Assembly (NCBI GenBank): GCA_032907565.1 | Contig: JAJJPK010000168.1 | Coordinates: 24,094 to 88,093 of the forward strand | Direction: 5' to 3' | Length of the DNA stretch: 64,000 bases | From: ZC4RG29 sp032907565 | GTDB taxonomy: Bacteria > Bacteroidota > Bacteroidia > Cytophagales > Cyclobacteriaceae | Shown: positions 1-9,525 of the stretch, in pieces | Layout of the letters: each line of letters opens with the position of its first letter | How positions within the stretch are numbered: the first letter of the stretch is position 1 | Translations under genes and position numbers: made by a program | The notes under the pieces: model-generated | Seen by the model: the letters and a program-made list of their open reading frames with translations, nothing else | Database searches by the model: none | What the model was told of the DNA's origin: nothing

Positions 1-2818
1 TTTTTTCCTCGACGGAGTTCCGCGTGATGAACTTGTAGGTAAACACTTTCTTCTTTTGTCCGATACGGTGCGCCCGGTCGACGGCCTGGGCTTCGACGGC
101 AGGATTCCACCACGGATCAAGGATAAAGACGTAGTCGGCCTCGGTAAGGTTAAGGCCCAATCCCCCGGCTTTAATGGAGATGAGAAACACCCTCAGGTTG
201 GGGTCGCGGTTAAATCGCTGCACCTGCTCCTTTCTGTCGACGCTGGAGCCGTCGAGATAAGCAAAATCAATGCGGGCCGACTTAAGGAAATTTCTGACGA
301 TGCCAAGGTGCTTAACGAATTGGCTAAACACCAAAACCTTGTGGCCCTCCGAAAGGGCGTTCTCCAGCATGTGCGTGATGTCTTCGAGCTTTCCGGAGTC
401 GCCGGCATACGACTGCTCTACCATCCGCGGGTGATTGGCGAGTTGGCGCAGTTTGGTGAGACCTTCCAGGATCATAAAGCGGCTGCTGCCAATGCCTTCC
501 TGGTCGATCATATTGAGAATCTTTCCCCGATAGTAGGCTTTGACTTCTTCGTACCGCCGCTCCTGCTCCGGCGTCATCTCGCAGTATTGGATGTGCTCCA
601 CTTTCTCGGGGAGCTCGGTGGCCACCTGGGATTTATGACGACGGAGGATAAAGGGCTTGATGATGGCGTTTAGGCGTTTCGACTTCGCTTCGTCGCCTTT
701 CTTTTCAATGGGATTCTGATACTCGTTCCTGAAGTAAGACTGCGTTCCGAGCAGTCCGGGGTTAATGAAGCTGATCTGTGACCACAGGTCGAGAGTCGTA
801 TTTTCCAGCGGCGTTCCTGTCAGCACCAGTCGGTTGCGCGACCGCAGTTCCCGCACAGCCTTCGCGATGTTCGACGTCGGATTCTTGATCACCTGCGATT
901 CGTCGAGAATGACGTAGTTGAAAGCGTACTGCTTAAGCAGATCTACATCGAGTCGCGTAATACCGTACGACGTAAGCACCAGGTCGTAACGCTGAAAGCG
1001 CTGGATGTCTTTGTTGCGAAGCGTGCCAGTATACGTCAATACCTTCAGTGAGGGCGTAAACTTCGCCGCTTCCATTTCCCAGTTGTAGATCAGCGACGTG
1101 GGCATGATCAGCAGCGACGTTCCGTTTCCCGCGTTCTTTTCGGATTGCAGGAGGGCTAGAGTTTGTACGGTCTTTCCAAGACCCATATCATCGGCAAGGC
1201 ATCCGCCAAGCCGGTATTCGTTCAGAAAGCGCAGCCAGTTGTATCCGGCCTTCTGATATGGTCTTAGCTCTCCGATGAATCCTTCAGGAACGGGATAATT
1301 CTTTATACCGGAAAACGACGCAAGCGAACGCAGCCGGTCGCTGAGATGCACTTTGGCCAGATTGCCCTCTTCGAGTTCACGTACCAGGTTGAGATGGTGT
1401 TTCCTGAGTACGGGTTTCTCGCTCGTGCCCTCCGATTCGCTGAGGGCAAACAGGTCGGCATACTTCGTCAACCAGACGTCGGGGATAATGGCTATTTCCC
1501 CATTAGGTAGTTTGAACTCCACCTTCTTCCGCAGGATCAGCTTGCGCAAGTCCTTGAAGGGTATCTCGAATTCGCCGAAGCGGATCCTGGCATGAATGTC
1601 AAACCAGTCGATGCTTTCTTTCACTTCGACTTCGATCACCGCCTTCCCCACGAAATATTTTTTGTCGCGCGCCTCGGGTTGGCTGACTTCAAAGCCCAGG
1701 TTGAGCAGGTTCACCCGGTTTTCGTTGAGCCATGAAAAGGCTTCCGACTTCGGTATTGCGACGCGGAAACCCTTCATAGGAAGACCCAGCTTTTGAAGCG
1801 TATGCAGAAAATTCTTCTCCGCATCGGTTTGCCGTGAGATGCGATGGAAGATGTAGTCGTTGCCTTGCCGCTCCACCGTAACACTGACGGGTCCTGGATT
1901 GTCGCCGCGAAAGCGATGCTTGCCATACTTGAACGAGAGATCGAATAATATTTTTCCAGACTCGTCGCTTTTGTCTTCACCGGATTTTCCGAAAATATCA
2001 GGACCGGGCGCCGTGCTGAGTTCGGAAAGTGTCAGGACGGGAAGCGGATCATACACATTCTTGTTGATCTGGAACCCGTTGGCCTCCACGTCATCGAAGC
2101 TTGCAATGAGCGGCGCGACGAAACGATTGTAATACGTCTCTTCTACGTTCTTGGGAATGACGACAAACTTCTTGGTGAAAAAGGGAATCAGCTTTTTGCC
2201 GTCAACATGCTTTTCAAAGCCGTACAGTTTTCCGTTCAACACCATCCACGCCGGGTCCTTGCATATCAGGTACGCATTCGAGTTGAGCAAGTCGAGCTTT
2301 TTCCCCTCGTAATAAACCGTGGGATAATAGTTGGTATGCTCGGGTGTTCTGACGAAATGAAACTGGATGGTAGCGCGCTTTTCCAGGACTTCGAGCCGAC
2401 GCCACGTGGGTTCGCCGTCGTTGCCCATTTCGAAGAGTTTCTTGCCGCGAAGGCGTTCCAGGATGCGGCTTCTGCGTCGCTCCATGTATTGTTCGATCTC
2501 CTCGCGGAGCGCAGGATTTCCCTTGTCTTTGTCGTACACCTTGGGAAAAAATTCCTCAGGTTTGACAAACTTATTGTGAAAGCGCTTTACAATGGCCTCC
2601 TGTTGCATTGAATCCACAATCTCGATCAACTCGAAATCGCGATCGTCCAGGCCTCGTGAAAATTCACGGGCGTTTTTTATCGAGATATTTTGATGCTGGA
2701 AGGTGAGTTTGCCTTTATCATCGAGATGCACCACATACGATTCGAAGAGGAATCCCAGGTATTCGTGTAAATACAGCGAATAAACGATTTGAAACGGCTG
2801 GGAAGCAGACACCTTCAT
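1..2818 (-). CDS. SNF2-family DEAD/DEAH-box helicase, C-terminal end cut by window edge
   Basis: The minus strand reads open from an ATG at 2818 to the left edge (939 codons, no stop), with an in-frame TAG just upstream at 2842-2840 supporting this start. The first ~500 residues form a long region I do not recognise. A SNF2 ATPase core follows: Walker A DDMGLGKT near residue 544, motif II LDESQ near 640, motif III LTGTPLEN, and motifs V-VI GGLGLNL and QAVDRAHRIGQ near the visible end. Only a short C-terminus should be missing. The family consists of ATP-driven DNA translocases or remodellers; this protein's target is unknown. Confident on family, not on role. Confidence 0.93.
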   Translation of the reverse strand, partial: MKVSASQPFQIVYSLYLHEYLGFLFESYVVHLDDKGKLTFQHQNISIKNAREFSRGLDDRDFELIEIVDSMQQEAIVKRFHNKFVKPEEFFPKVYDKDKGNPALREEIEQYMERRRSRILERLRGKKLFEMGNDGEPTWRRLEVLEKRATIQFHFVRTPEHTNYYPTVYYEGKKLDLLNSNAYLICKDPAWMVLNGKLYGFEKHVDGKKLIPFFTKKFVVIPKNVEETYYNRFVAPLIASFDDVEANGFQINKNVYDPLPVLTLSELSTAPGPDIFGKSGEDKSDESGKILFDLSFKYGKHRFRGDNPGPVSVTVERQGNDYIFHRISRQTDAEKNFLHTLQKLGLPMKGFRVAIPKSEAFSWLNENRVNLLNLGFEVSQPEARDKKYFVGKAVIEVEVKESIDWFDIHARIRFGEFEIPFKDLRKLILRKKVEFKLPNGEIAIIPDVWLTKYADLFALSESEGTSEKPVLRKHHLNLVRELEEGNLAKVHLSDRLRSLASFSGIKNYPVPEGFIGELRPYQKAGYNWLRFLNEYRLGGCLADDMGLGKTVQTLALLQSEKNAGNGTSLLIMPTSLIYNWEMEAAKFTPSLKVLTYTGTLRNKDIQRFQRYDLVLTSYGITRLDVDLLKQYAFNYVILDESQVIKNPTSNIAKAVRELRSRNRLVLTGTPLENTTLDLWSQISFINPGLLGTQSYFRNEYQNPIEKKGDEAKSKRLNAIIKPFILRRHKSQVATELPEKVEHIQYCEMTPEQERRYEEVKAYYRGKILNMIDQEGIGSSRFMILEGLTKLRQLANHPRMVEQSYAGDSGKLEDITHMLENALSEGHKVLVFSQFVKHLGIVRNFLKSARIDFAYLDGSSVDRKEQVQRFNRDPNLRVFLISIKAGGLGLNLTEADYVFILDPWWNPAVEAQAVDRAHRIGQKKKVFTYKFITRNSVEEK

Positions 2819-2913
2819 AGAAACGGTAGCTTCGGGCGACTAAACGAACCTGCAAAATACGTCGAAATGGCGAGCTTTTACGCGTTTTTTTCGAAATAAT
2901 TCGTTTCCGCCCG

Positions 2914-4137
2914 TTAAAGGTGCTGCACAGAGGAAAAGCGGGCGGCCAGGGTAGCCGGGCGGTAAGAAATGAAAAACGTAATGACGCACATCGTAATGAC
3001 CACGTACAGAATGTCGTGGAAGACCAGCTTTACCGGGTACCCCTCCATTACTGCTGATTCCATGCCCATAGACACCAATCCGTAATTGCGCTGGATAATG
3101 CATAACGCACCGCCTATTGCAAGGCCCAGTATTGTTCCCATTATGGCAATAAGTCCGCCTTCGAGAAGGAATACATTCCGGATCGTCTTAAGTTGTGCGC
3201 CCATTGCGGCAAGGATCGAAACGTCCCGTTTCTTGTCGAGCGCCAGCATCATAAGTGTAAAAAAGATGTTTATGGAGCCGATACAAAGCAGGAGCGCCAA
3301 GGCGAGAAAGGCGAACAGCTTCTCCATGCGCAAAAGCTTGTAGAGATCCTTATGCTGCTGTTCGCGGTTCAACACGCGGAAGCCATCACCCAAAAGCTGT
3401 TGTAGTTGAGCCTGTACCCGGTTCGTTATACTTTCATTGGTGACCTTAATTTCAAGTGATGTCCTGCGGTTGCCGTAGTCGAGTAAGTCGACAGCAAAAT
3501 CCAGTGGAACGATGACGTAGTTGTCATCAAGATTCTGGATAATGGAAAAGACGGCGCCGGGATAGATTCGCTTTTGTGTATATAGCCGGGAAGGATCTAT
3601 AGTAGCACTTCCTGTGTTTCGGATATAATACACGTGCATCGCATGCAACGTCTCGCCTATGTCGATGGAAAGCGTGTTGCGAATGCCCATGCCCACGATT
3701 GCCAGGGGAACACCGTCGCGATACAAGGCGACGTCACCGACGACGATGTTCTCGTCGATTCGACCCTGGTGGACGAAATTTTCACTTACGCCTTTCAATG
3801 TCACCAGCTGGTTCGCATCACGGTAGCGGACGTAAGCGAAATCCTCCACCACTTCAGTAACAAGCTCGACGCCCTCGATTGATTGGATCGCGTCGCGCAG
3901 CTCGTCCGTTACTTCGAACGACTTGCCCACGACAGCTTCGACCTTAAGTGGCGGATCAAACGAGTTGTTCAAAGACCGGAGTAGTTCTTCGAGTCCGTTG
4001 AATACTGACAGGACGACAATTAAGGCAGCCGTGATAATGGCCACGACAAGGACAGAAATGATCGAGATGATGTTAATGAAGTTCTTCTTCCTCTTGGAAA
4101 AGAGATAACGTCCGGCGATGAAAAGCGGTAGTTTCAA
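2914..4137 (-). CDS. LolC/LolE-type ABC transporter permease (FtsX/MacB fold)
   Basis: This 407-residue protein has the MacB/FtsX layout: one N-terminal membrane helix (about residues 20-45), a large periplasmic domain, and three C-terminal helices beginning near residue 275 with an FtsX-type GSINIFFTLMMLALDKK segment. The family drives lipoprotein release from the inner membrane or related envelope export together with an ATPase. No LolD-type ATPase is adjacent, which is usual in Bacteroidota. It lies 6 bases downstream of rbfA on the same strand and may be co-transcribed. It could be LolE-like or a different FtsX permease; the substrate cannot be read from sequence. Confidence 0.88.
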   Translation of the reverse strand: MKLPLFIAGRYLFSKRKKNFINIISIISVLVVAIITAALIVVLSVFNGLEELLRSLNNSFDPPLKVEAVVGKSFEVTDELRDAIQSIEGVELVTEVVEDFAYVRYRDANQLVTLKGVSENFVHQGRIDENIVVGDVALYRDGVPLAIVGMGIRNTLSIDIGETLHAMHVYYIRNTGSATIDPSRLYTQKRIYPGAVFSIIQNLDDNYVIVPLDFAVDLLDYGNRRTSLEIKVTNESITNRVQAQLQQLLGDGFRVLNREQQHKDLYKLLRMEKLFAFLALALLLCIGSINIFFTLMMLALDKKRDVSILAAMGAQLKTIRNVFLLEGGLIAIMGTILGLAIGGALCIIQRNYGLVSMGMESAVMEGYPVKLVFHDILYVVITMCVITFFISYRPATLAARFSSVQHL

Positions 4138-4143
4138 TGCTGG

Positions 4144-4527
4144 TCACGTTGATGTCTTCGGATCGTCGGGGGCCGGCGGGATATTGAGACTCCGGATCAA
4201 CGCTTCAAGCCGCATAGCCTCCTCTTCCACCTTGTCAATATAAAAAATCAAGTCCGGAACGATGCGCACTTGCTTCCCGATCCGATTGCCGAGATCACGT
4301 CGGATTTCTTTTTTGTGAGATTCGATGCGCCGAAGGACGCCTGCCTTGTCGTCCTGCAACATCATGCTCACATAGATACGCGCAATGCTCAGGTCGGGGC
4401 TGACCTGAACGTCGGCGATTGTTACAAAAGCGTTGCCGAGATACCCGCGCTTGTCCTGCTGGAAAATCTCGCTGATCTCCTTCTGGATGAGGCGGGCGAA
4501 TTTTTGTTGACGTGTCGTCGCTGGCAT
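4144..4527 (-). CDS. rbfA: 30S ribosome-binding factor A
   Basis: RbfA binds immature 30S subunits and helps mature the 16S rRNA 5' end. The 127-residue product has the KH-like RbfA fold: an N-terminal RQQKFARLIQKEISEI helix and the segments VTIADVQVSPDLSIARIYVS and RIVPDLIFYID typical of the family. I chose the ATG at 4527 rather than an in-frame start further upstream, because family members begin near this point and a TATATTTG promoter-like box ends only four bases before this ATG. It is followed closely by the LolC/E-type permease gene. Confidence 0.95.
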   Translation of the reverse strand: MPATTRQQKFARLIQKEISEIFQQDKRGYLGNAFVTIADVQVSPDLSIARIYVSMMLQDDKAGVLRRIESHKKEIRRDLGNRIGKQVRIVPDLIFYIDKVEEEAMRLEALIRSLNIPPAPDDPKTST

Positions 4528-4531
4528 GTTG

Positions 4532-4539
4532 CAAATATA
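4532..4539 (-). promoter_or_regulatory. Bacteroidota-type -7 box upstream of rbfA
   Basis: The minus strand reads TATATTTG, an exact match to the Bacteroidetes -7 consensus TAnnTTTG, four bases before the rbfA ATG. No well-spaced TTTG -33 element is visible. If it is used, the transcript would be leaderless or nearly so. Confidence 0.35.
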
Positions 4540-4652
4540 CCATTTAAACCCCAGTGCGGTCGTTGCCTGCACGCGCAAAACCGCAAAATTTTGGGCAATT
4601 GTTTCCGTACTTTAAAAAAGCTGCTCTAATTTATGCCGCAAACGCGCATCCG

Positions 4653-6044
4653 TTGCTTCGCTACTTTCGCATTAATGATCCGTACCGGCTTCTCGGTCTG
4701 CTCGTCATCGCGGGAATTCTGTTTATTCCTCCGATGGTTGATTCGCCGCCGATGAGCGTGCCGGAATTGCTAAGCATCCTCATCGGTGAAAAAATCACAG
4801 ATGGTGCGGCGCCGTTCACAGGCATTGCTGATACAACAGGTCCCCTCGCGGCTTGGTTCTATGGTCTCATGGATTTGATCTTCGGGCGCAGCCTGGGGGC
4901 ACGCCACATAGTGGCCTTTCTGATCATTCTGAGCCAAGCCGTATACATCGGTTCGATGTTTATCAACCGGAAGGTATATTCGGAAAATACGTATGTCCCT
5001 TCACTGGTGTACATCGTGTTCATGGCGTTTTCCTACGACACGCTGGCGCTGACCGGTGAACTGATCGGCCTGGGCTTTCTTCTTCTCGCACTAAACGATC
5101 TTTTGTCGGAGCTCGAATTCCGCGCCAAGCGCGACGATCGTGTGCTGGCGCTTGGCGTGTTTATCAGCCTGGCGTCGTTGTGCAGTTTCGAGTACTGGCT
5201 TTATTATCCTGTAGCCGGCATCATCGTCATCTTGTACTCGCGCCGTGACCTCCGAATATTCGTGCTGCTGACTATGGGGTTCGCTCTGCCGCACCTGCTC
5301 TTGATCTCGCTTTATTTCGTTACAGACGATCTGGGGCCGCTCATGCAGTATTTCTACGTGCCGAACCTTACGTTTGGGGCTACGTCACTAATGGCCCCGC
5401 GTGGCCTGGTCTATCTAAGCCTGATCCCTGCTCTGTTTCTGGCAGCGGCCCTCGTGGTGATAAATGGAGAAGCGCGGTTCTCCAAGTATCAGTCGCAGAT
5501 CTTCCAGAGCATGTTGTTATGGACAGCCTTTTCCGTGATATACATCATGCATACCAGCGACCGCCGGCCGCAAAGCCTGATCGCCCTCTTTCCGCCCTTA
5601 AGTTATTTTGTAAGCCACCTTTTTCTTCTCATACGGCGCCGCCGTTTCGCTGAGTGGAGCTTGTGGACGCTGTTGATCGGCGTGTTTGCCGTAAGCACGT
5701 TGAGCCGATACAACAGGATCGAAGGAATAGACTACAGTCGGTTACAGGTTGCCCAGGACGACCGTGGGTTAGCGGGCAAGAAGGTGCTTGTACTGGGCAA
5801 CGACGTTTCCTGGTACGCGGGAAATTCACTGGCCACGCCTTTTCTGGACTGGAGCCTGGCAGAGCCTGTCTTCACGAAACTGGACTATTACGAGAACGTC
5901 ATTGCGATCAACGAAGGGTTCAGCGACCGCCCTGACATCATTATCGATCCCGACCGCCGGATGGATGCTGTCTTCGATCGTATCCCCCGACTGCGCGAGA
6001 TGTATCGCGAAGAAGGAACCGGTCGTTACGTAGCGGTTCAATAG
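4653..6044 (+). CDS. polytopic membrane protein of unknown function
   Basis: About 463 residues with many hydrophobic segments, for example LLGLLVIAGILFIPP near the N-terminus and repeated helices through roughly residue 370, followed by a soluble C-terminal tail of about 90 residues. The charged N-terminal LLRYFRINDPYRLL looks like the natural protein start, so I take the TTG at 4653. An in-frame ATG at 4554 would add 33 residues with no family-like features and would overlap the divergent rbfA start. The helix arrangement loosely resembles GT39-type glycosyltransferases, but I see no convincing catalytic motif. Function is not recognised. Confidence 0.8.
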   Translation: MLRYFRINDPYRLLGLLVIAGILFIPPMVDSPPMSVPELLSILIGEKITDGAAPFTGIADTTGPLAAWFYGLMDLIFGRSLGARHIVAFLIILSQAVYIGSMFINRKVYSENTYVPSLVYIVFMAFSYDTLALTGELIGLGFLLLALNDLLSELEFRAKRDDRVLALGVFISLASLCSFEYWLYYPVAGIIVILYSRRDLRIFVLLTMGFALPHLLLISLYFVTDDLGPLMQYFYVPNLTFGATSLMAPRGLVYLSLIPALFLAAALVVINGEARFSKYQSQIFQSMLLWTAFSVIYIMHTSDRRPQSLIALFPPLSYFVSHLFLLIRRRRFAEWSLWTLLIGVFAVSTLSRYNRIEGIDYSRLQVAQDDRGLAGKKVLVLGNDVSWYAGNSLATPFLDWSLAEPVFTKLDYYENVIAINEGFSDRPDIIIDPDRRMDAVFDRIPRLREMYREEGTGRYVAVQ

Positions 6045-6055
6045 TTCTCAACACA

Positions 6056-6493
6056 TTACGCGCATCGCATCTTGTCAACGCGTCTTTGATGCCGTCCACC
6101 CTCGAAGGTTGTATTGAGAAAGCGATCCGTCATGCTCATGGCGGTGTCGGTCGTCACGAACCGTGCCGGGATACAGAGTATGTTTGCGTCGTTGTGAAGG
6201 CGTGCGAGAGATGCTAATTCATCGGTCCAGCAAATCGCTGCGCGAATGTCAGCATGTTTATTCGCCGTGATGGCGACCCCGTTGCCGCTGCCGCAAAGCA
6301 GGATACCCATACTGGTGTCGTCGCTCGACACGCGCTCAGCGACAGGATGGGCGATGTCAGGGTAATCCGCGGGCGAATCCGACAACACGCCAAAGTCTTC
6401 GACAACGTATCCCCTGGTGGTGAGCCATTCTCTCAGCTCCTCTTTCATGTGGAAGCCGGCGTGGTCGCTTCCAAGTATGATATTAGGTTTCAT
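6056..6493 (-). CDS. rpiB: ribose-5-phosphate isomerase B
   Basis: Interconverts ribose-5-phosphate and ribulose-5-phosphate in the pentose phosphate pathway. The 145-residue protein carries the RpiB/LacA signature: SDHAG at residues 9-13, CGSGNG at 67-72 with the likely catalytic cysteine C67, and NKHADIRAAIC. Length is normal for the family. Its start overlaps the 3' end of tatC by 11 bases, implying co-transcription and possible translational coupling. It converges on the neighbouring membrane protein gene with only 11 bases between stops. Confidence 0.95.
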   Translation of the reverse strand: MKPNIILGSDHAGFHMKEELREWLTTRGYVVEDFGVLSDSPADYPDIAHPVAERVSSDDTSMGILLCGSGNGVAITANKHADIRAAICWTDELASLARLHNDANILCIPARFVTTDTAMSMTDRFLNTTFEGGRHQRRVDKMRCA

Positions 6494-7340
6494 CAGTTTT
6501 CTGCAATGCTGCGTCGCGGGCTTCTTCTTCCGCTTCTTCTTTTGCCTTGCGGCGCTCTACGAACCGAGCTATTACGATACTGAATTCATAGAGAAGATAA
6601 AGCGGAATCGCGACGATAGCCTGACTAATAGGATCCGGCGGAGTTATGACCGCAGCTATTACAAGGATAACAACAATAGCATGCTTCCGAAAAGTTCTCA
6701 GCATGTCGGCCGTCACGATGCCTACCCTCGTAAGGAAGTAGACTACAACGGGAAGCTGGAACAAAAGCCCGCTGCCAAACACCAGCGTTACTACGGTGCC
6801 GACATAAGAAACAACGTCGAACTCGTTGCGGATCATATCGCTGATCTGGAATGATGCCAGAAAGTATACGGATACCGGGCACATCACATAATACCCGAAA
6901 CCGACGCCGAGGAAGAACAATACGGAAATGGCAGATACGGCGCCACGCGAATACTTCCTCTCGTTGGCGTGAAGTCCGGGTTTGATAAACCGCCAGATTT
7001 CCCAGGCGACGTAGGGGAATGCCACGATGAGGCCAATGATGAACGAGGAGGTGAGTGCCATGGTGAATTGTCCGGTCATCAACCGGTTCTGGATTTGCAT
7101 AGGGATCTCTTCTATGCACATGGCTTCTTCAAAGCCAATGAGTGTGCCCAGTTTACACATGGCACGAAAGGTGAGGAAATCCGGCTGGGCAGGTCCGAAT
7201 ATGATGTTATCGAAAATCCAACGGTTGAAGATAAAGGCGAGGATCATGAAAATGAGAATCGCGAACAGCGACCGGATCACGTGCCATCGCAGCTCCTCGA
7301 GATGATCGAGGAAAGACATCTCCTTTTCATCCTCTTTCAT
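6483..7340 (-). CDS. tatC: Sec-independent protein translocase TatC
   Basis: TatC recognises twin-arginine signal peptides and exports folded proteins across the inner membrane. The protein (285 residues) has six predicted helices, the N-terminal cytoplasmic motif FLDHLEELRWH near residues 10-20, and FIKPGLHANE at the third helix entry. A long charged tail rich in E, K and A follows the last helix. It overlaps rpiB downstream and lies 21 bases after glyA on the same strand. No tatA gene is in the window. A possible client, with a single-Arg SRK-type leader, is encoded at 54715-55587. Confidence 0.95.
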   Translation of the reverse strand: MKEDEKEMSFLDHLEELRWHVIRSLFAILIFMILAFIFNRWIFDNIIFGPAQPDFLTFRAMCKLGTLIGFEEAMCIEEIPMQIQNRLMTGQFTMALTSSFIIGLIVAFPYVAWEIWRFIKPGLHANERKYSRGAVSAISVLFFLGVGFGYYVMCPVSVYFLASFQISDMIRNEFDVVSYVGTVVTLVFGSGLLFQLPVVVYFLTRVGIVTADMLRTFRKHAIVVILVIAAVITPPDPISQAIVAIPLYLLYEFSIVIARFVERRKAKEEAEEEARDAALQKTDET

Positions 7341-7361
7341 TGACCCTGAAAATTTTCACGA

Positions 7362-8633
7362 TCAGGCATATAAGGGAAAGCGACGCGCCAACCGAAGCAC
7401 CTTCTGTTTAACGCGCTTCAGGTGTTTCTCGTCCGTAGGTTTCTGCAGGGCCTCATCCATCAGGTCGACGATCTTCACAACATCTTTCTCTTTCATCCCC
7501 CGTGTTGTGACTGCCGGCGTTCCGATACGGATGCCCGACGTTATCATAGGCGATTGCGTGTCGAAAGGAACCATGTTCTTGTTCACTGTAATCTCCGCCC
7601 GAACCAAAGCTTCTTCGGCCTGTTTGCCCGTGAGGTTCTTCGATCGGAGGTCGATGAGCATGAGATGGTTGTCGGTCCCGCCGGAGATGACTTTATAACC
7701 GCGTTCAACCAACGCCTTCGCCATCGCTTTTGCATTCCGTACAACCTGGACAACGTATTCCAGGTATTCGTCTGAAAGCGCCTCGTGAAACGCGACGGCT
7801 TTACCGGCGATCACATGCTCAAGCGGTCCACCCTGCGTTCCGGGAAATACACCGGAGTCGAGAACCGACGTCATCTTGCGCAATTCGCCCTTGGGAGTCT
7901 TCAGTCCCCACGGGTTTTCAAAATCTTTTCCCACCATGATCATTCCGCCGCGAGGCCCGCGCAGTGTCTTGTGTGTGGTGGTCGTCACGATATGGCAATG
8001 CTCCATCGGGTCAGCGAGAAGGCCCCTGGCGATAAGGCCGGCGGGATGTGCGATGTCTGCCATCAAAAGCGCTCCGGCGCGGTCGGCAGCTTCGCGGAGT
8101 TTCTTGTAGTCCCAGTCGCGGCTATAGGCCGATGCGCCACAAATAATGAGTTTGGGCTTCTCGCGTTCTGCGATTTCAATGACGCGGTCGAAGTCGATCG
8201 TTTCCGTTTCCCGCTCTACGCCATAAAAGACAGGTTGGTACAGCTTTCCTGAAAAGTTTACCGGAGAGCCATGCGTAAGGTGGCCGCCATGCGAGAGATC
8301 GAAACCCAGTATTTTGTCACCGGGCTTCAGACAGGCCAGCATAACTGCCGCGTTCGCTTGGGCGCCTGAGTGCGGCTGTACATTGGCCCATGCCGCACCG
8401 AACAATTCACATGCCCTGTCGATGGCGAGTTGTTCGATTTCATCCACCACCTGGCATCCACCGTAGTATCGTTTTCCGGGAAGTCCTTCCGCGTACTTGT
8501 TGGTAAGAACAGAACCCATGGCTTTCATCACCTGGGTAGAAGTGAAGTTCTCCGAGGCAATCAGTTCTATGCCGTCTTGTTGGCGTTTCTTTTCCCGTTC
8601 AATAAGATCAAAAACAACTTTATCACGTTTCAT
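7362..8633 (-). CDS. glyA: serine hydroxymethyltransferase
   Basis: PLP enzyme converting serine and tetrahydrofolate to glycine and 5,10-methylene-THF, the main source of one-carbon units. The 423 residues match the family length. Visible marks are ELIASENF near residues 23-30, the tetrahydrofolate and PLP segment ADIAHPAGL, and the Schiff-base lysine K222 in TTTTHKTLRGPRGG. It heads a run of genes continuing into tatC and rpiB. A leader of about 57 bases separates the ATG from a TATTTTTG -7 box. Confidence 0.97.
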   Translation of the reverse strand: MKRDKVVFDLIEREKKRQQDGIELIASENFTSTQVMKAMGSVLTNKYAEGLPGKRYYGGCQVVDEIEQLAIDRACELFGAAWANVQPHSGAQANAAVMLACLKPGDKILGFDLSHGGHLTHGSPVNFSGKLYQPVFYGVERETETIDFDRVIEIAEREKPKLIICGASAYSRDWDYKKLREAADRAGALLMADIAHPAGLIARGLLADPMEHCHIVTTTTHKTLRGPRGGMIMVGKDFENPWGLKTPKGELRKMTSVLDSGVFPGTQGGPLEHVIAGKAVAFHEALSDEYLEYVVQVVRNAKAMAKALVERGYKVISGGTDNHLMLIDLRSKNLTGKQAEEALVRAEITVNKNMVPFDTQSPMITSGIRIGTPAVTTRGMKEKDVVKIVDLMDEALQKPTDEKHLKRVKQKVLRLARRFPLYA

Positions 8634-8689
8634 TGAGAAGTATAATTAGCGGATGCAGGGTTGATTTCTGGAGGTGGTTTAACCGGCCG

Positions 8690-8697
8690 CAAAAATA
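8690..8697 (-). promoter_or_regulatory. candidate -7 promoter box for glyA
   Basis: The minus strand reads TATTTTTG, fitting TAnnTTTG, 57 bases before the glyA ATG in the 120-base gap after pdxJ. An ATTG lies 14 bases upstream, a weak and tightly spaced -33 candidate. Confidence 0.35.
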
Positions 8698-8753
8698 AGG
8701 TATGGCCAAGACAATAGCTAAGAGTTTATCGCGGTAATTACCCCCGCAAAAAA

Positions 8754-9479
8754 CTACGATTGCGCCGTCTTGAGGGCCCTGAGATAAAGCTGGATCGTGT
8801 TTTCGAGCCCCAGATAAAGCGCGTCGCATACCAGGGCGTGTCCGATGGAGACTTCATCCAATCGGGGGAGACTGCTGGCAAGAAAGCCGAGGTTTTCAAG
8901 GTTGAGGTCGTGCCCGGCGTTGATACCGAGGCCTACCTCCTGCGCGATGCGCGCGCTTTCGATATAAGGTTTGACCGCTACCTCTTTATTGACGGTAAAC
9001 TCGCGGGCATACGGTTCCGTGTAAAGTTCAATACGGTCAGCGCCCGCCCGCGCGGCTCCTTCGACCATTCGCGGAACCGGGTCAACGAAAACTGAAACGC
9101 GAACACCCAGTGCGTGGATTTCCGCGATGACATCCTGCAGGAACGAAGCGTGCTTCAGCGTATCCCAGCCGCTGTTAGAGGTGATGGCATCCGGGGCATC
9201 CGGTACCAGTGTTGCCTGGGCAGGATGCACTTCGCGAATAATGCGCAGGTAGCGTTCGTCGGGGTAGCCCTCGATGTTGAACTCCGTGGTGACCACGTCC
9301 TTAAGAGCGATGGCATCGGTATAGCGGATGTGGCGCTCGTCGGGTCTGGGGTGTATGGTGATGCCCTCGGCGCCAAATTTTTCGCAGTCGGTAGCCACCT
9401 TCAGAACGTCGGGATTATTCCCGCCGCGCGAGTTCCGGAGTGTGGCAAATTTGTTAATATTGACGCTAAGTCGTGTCAA
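8754..9479 (-). CDS. pdxJ: pyridoxine 5'-phosphate synthase
   Basis: PdxJ condenses 1-deoxyxylulose-5-phosphate with 3-amino-2-oxopropyl phosphate to form pyridoxine 5'-phosphate. The 241-residue TIM barrel starts MTRLSVNINKFATLRNSRGG, with ITIHPRPDERHIR near residue 40, the glutamate segment FNIEGYP, and GLGINAGHDLNLENL plus VSIGHALVCDAL near the C-terminus. All are classical PdxJ features. It is divergent from the GatB/YqeY gene across 46 bases. The cofactor it helps make is used by nearby GlyA, alanine racemase and the desulfhydrase-like enzyme. Confidence 0.97.
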   Translation of the reverse strand: MTRLSVNINKFATLRNSRGGNNPDVLKVATDCEKFGAEGITIHPRPDERHIRYTDAIALKDVVTTEFNIEGYPDERYLRIIREVHPAQATLVPDAPDAITSNSGWDTLKHASFLQDVIAEIHALGVRVSVFVDPVPRMVEGAARAGADRIELYTEPYAREFTVNKEVAVKPYIESARIAQEVGLGINAGHDLNLENLGFLASSLPRLDEVSIGHALVCDALYLGLENTIQLYLRALKTAQS

Positions 9480-9525
9480 ACCGGGGAAATTATCCTGGGT
9501 TCAAAGGTACAACAGAAAAATTGAT

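Noticed and set aside
56..673. Plus-strand 205-codon ORF inside the SNF2 gene
   Set aside because: It lies antisense to strong helicase motifs on the minus strand (LDESQ, RAHRIGQ) and has no signature of its own.
4554..4652. Upstream ATG extension of the 4653-6044 membrane protein
   Set aside because: It would overlap the divergent rbfA start and promoter and adds residues with no membrane or family character.
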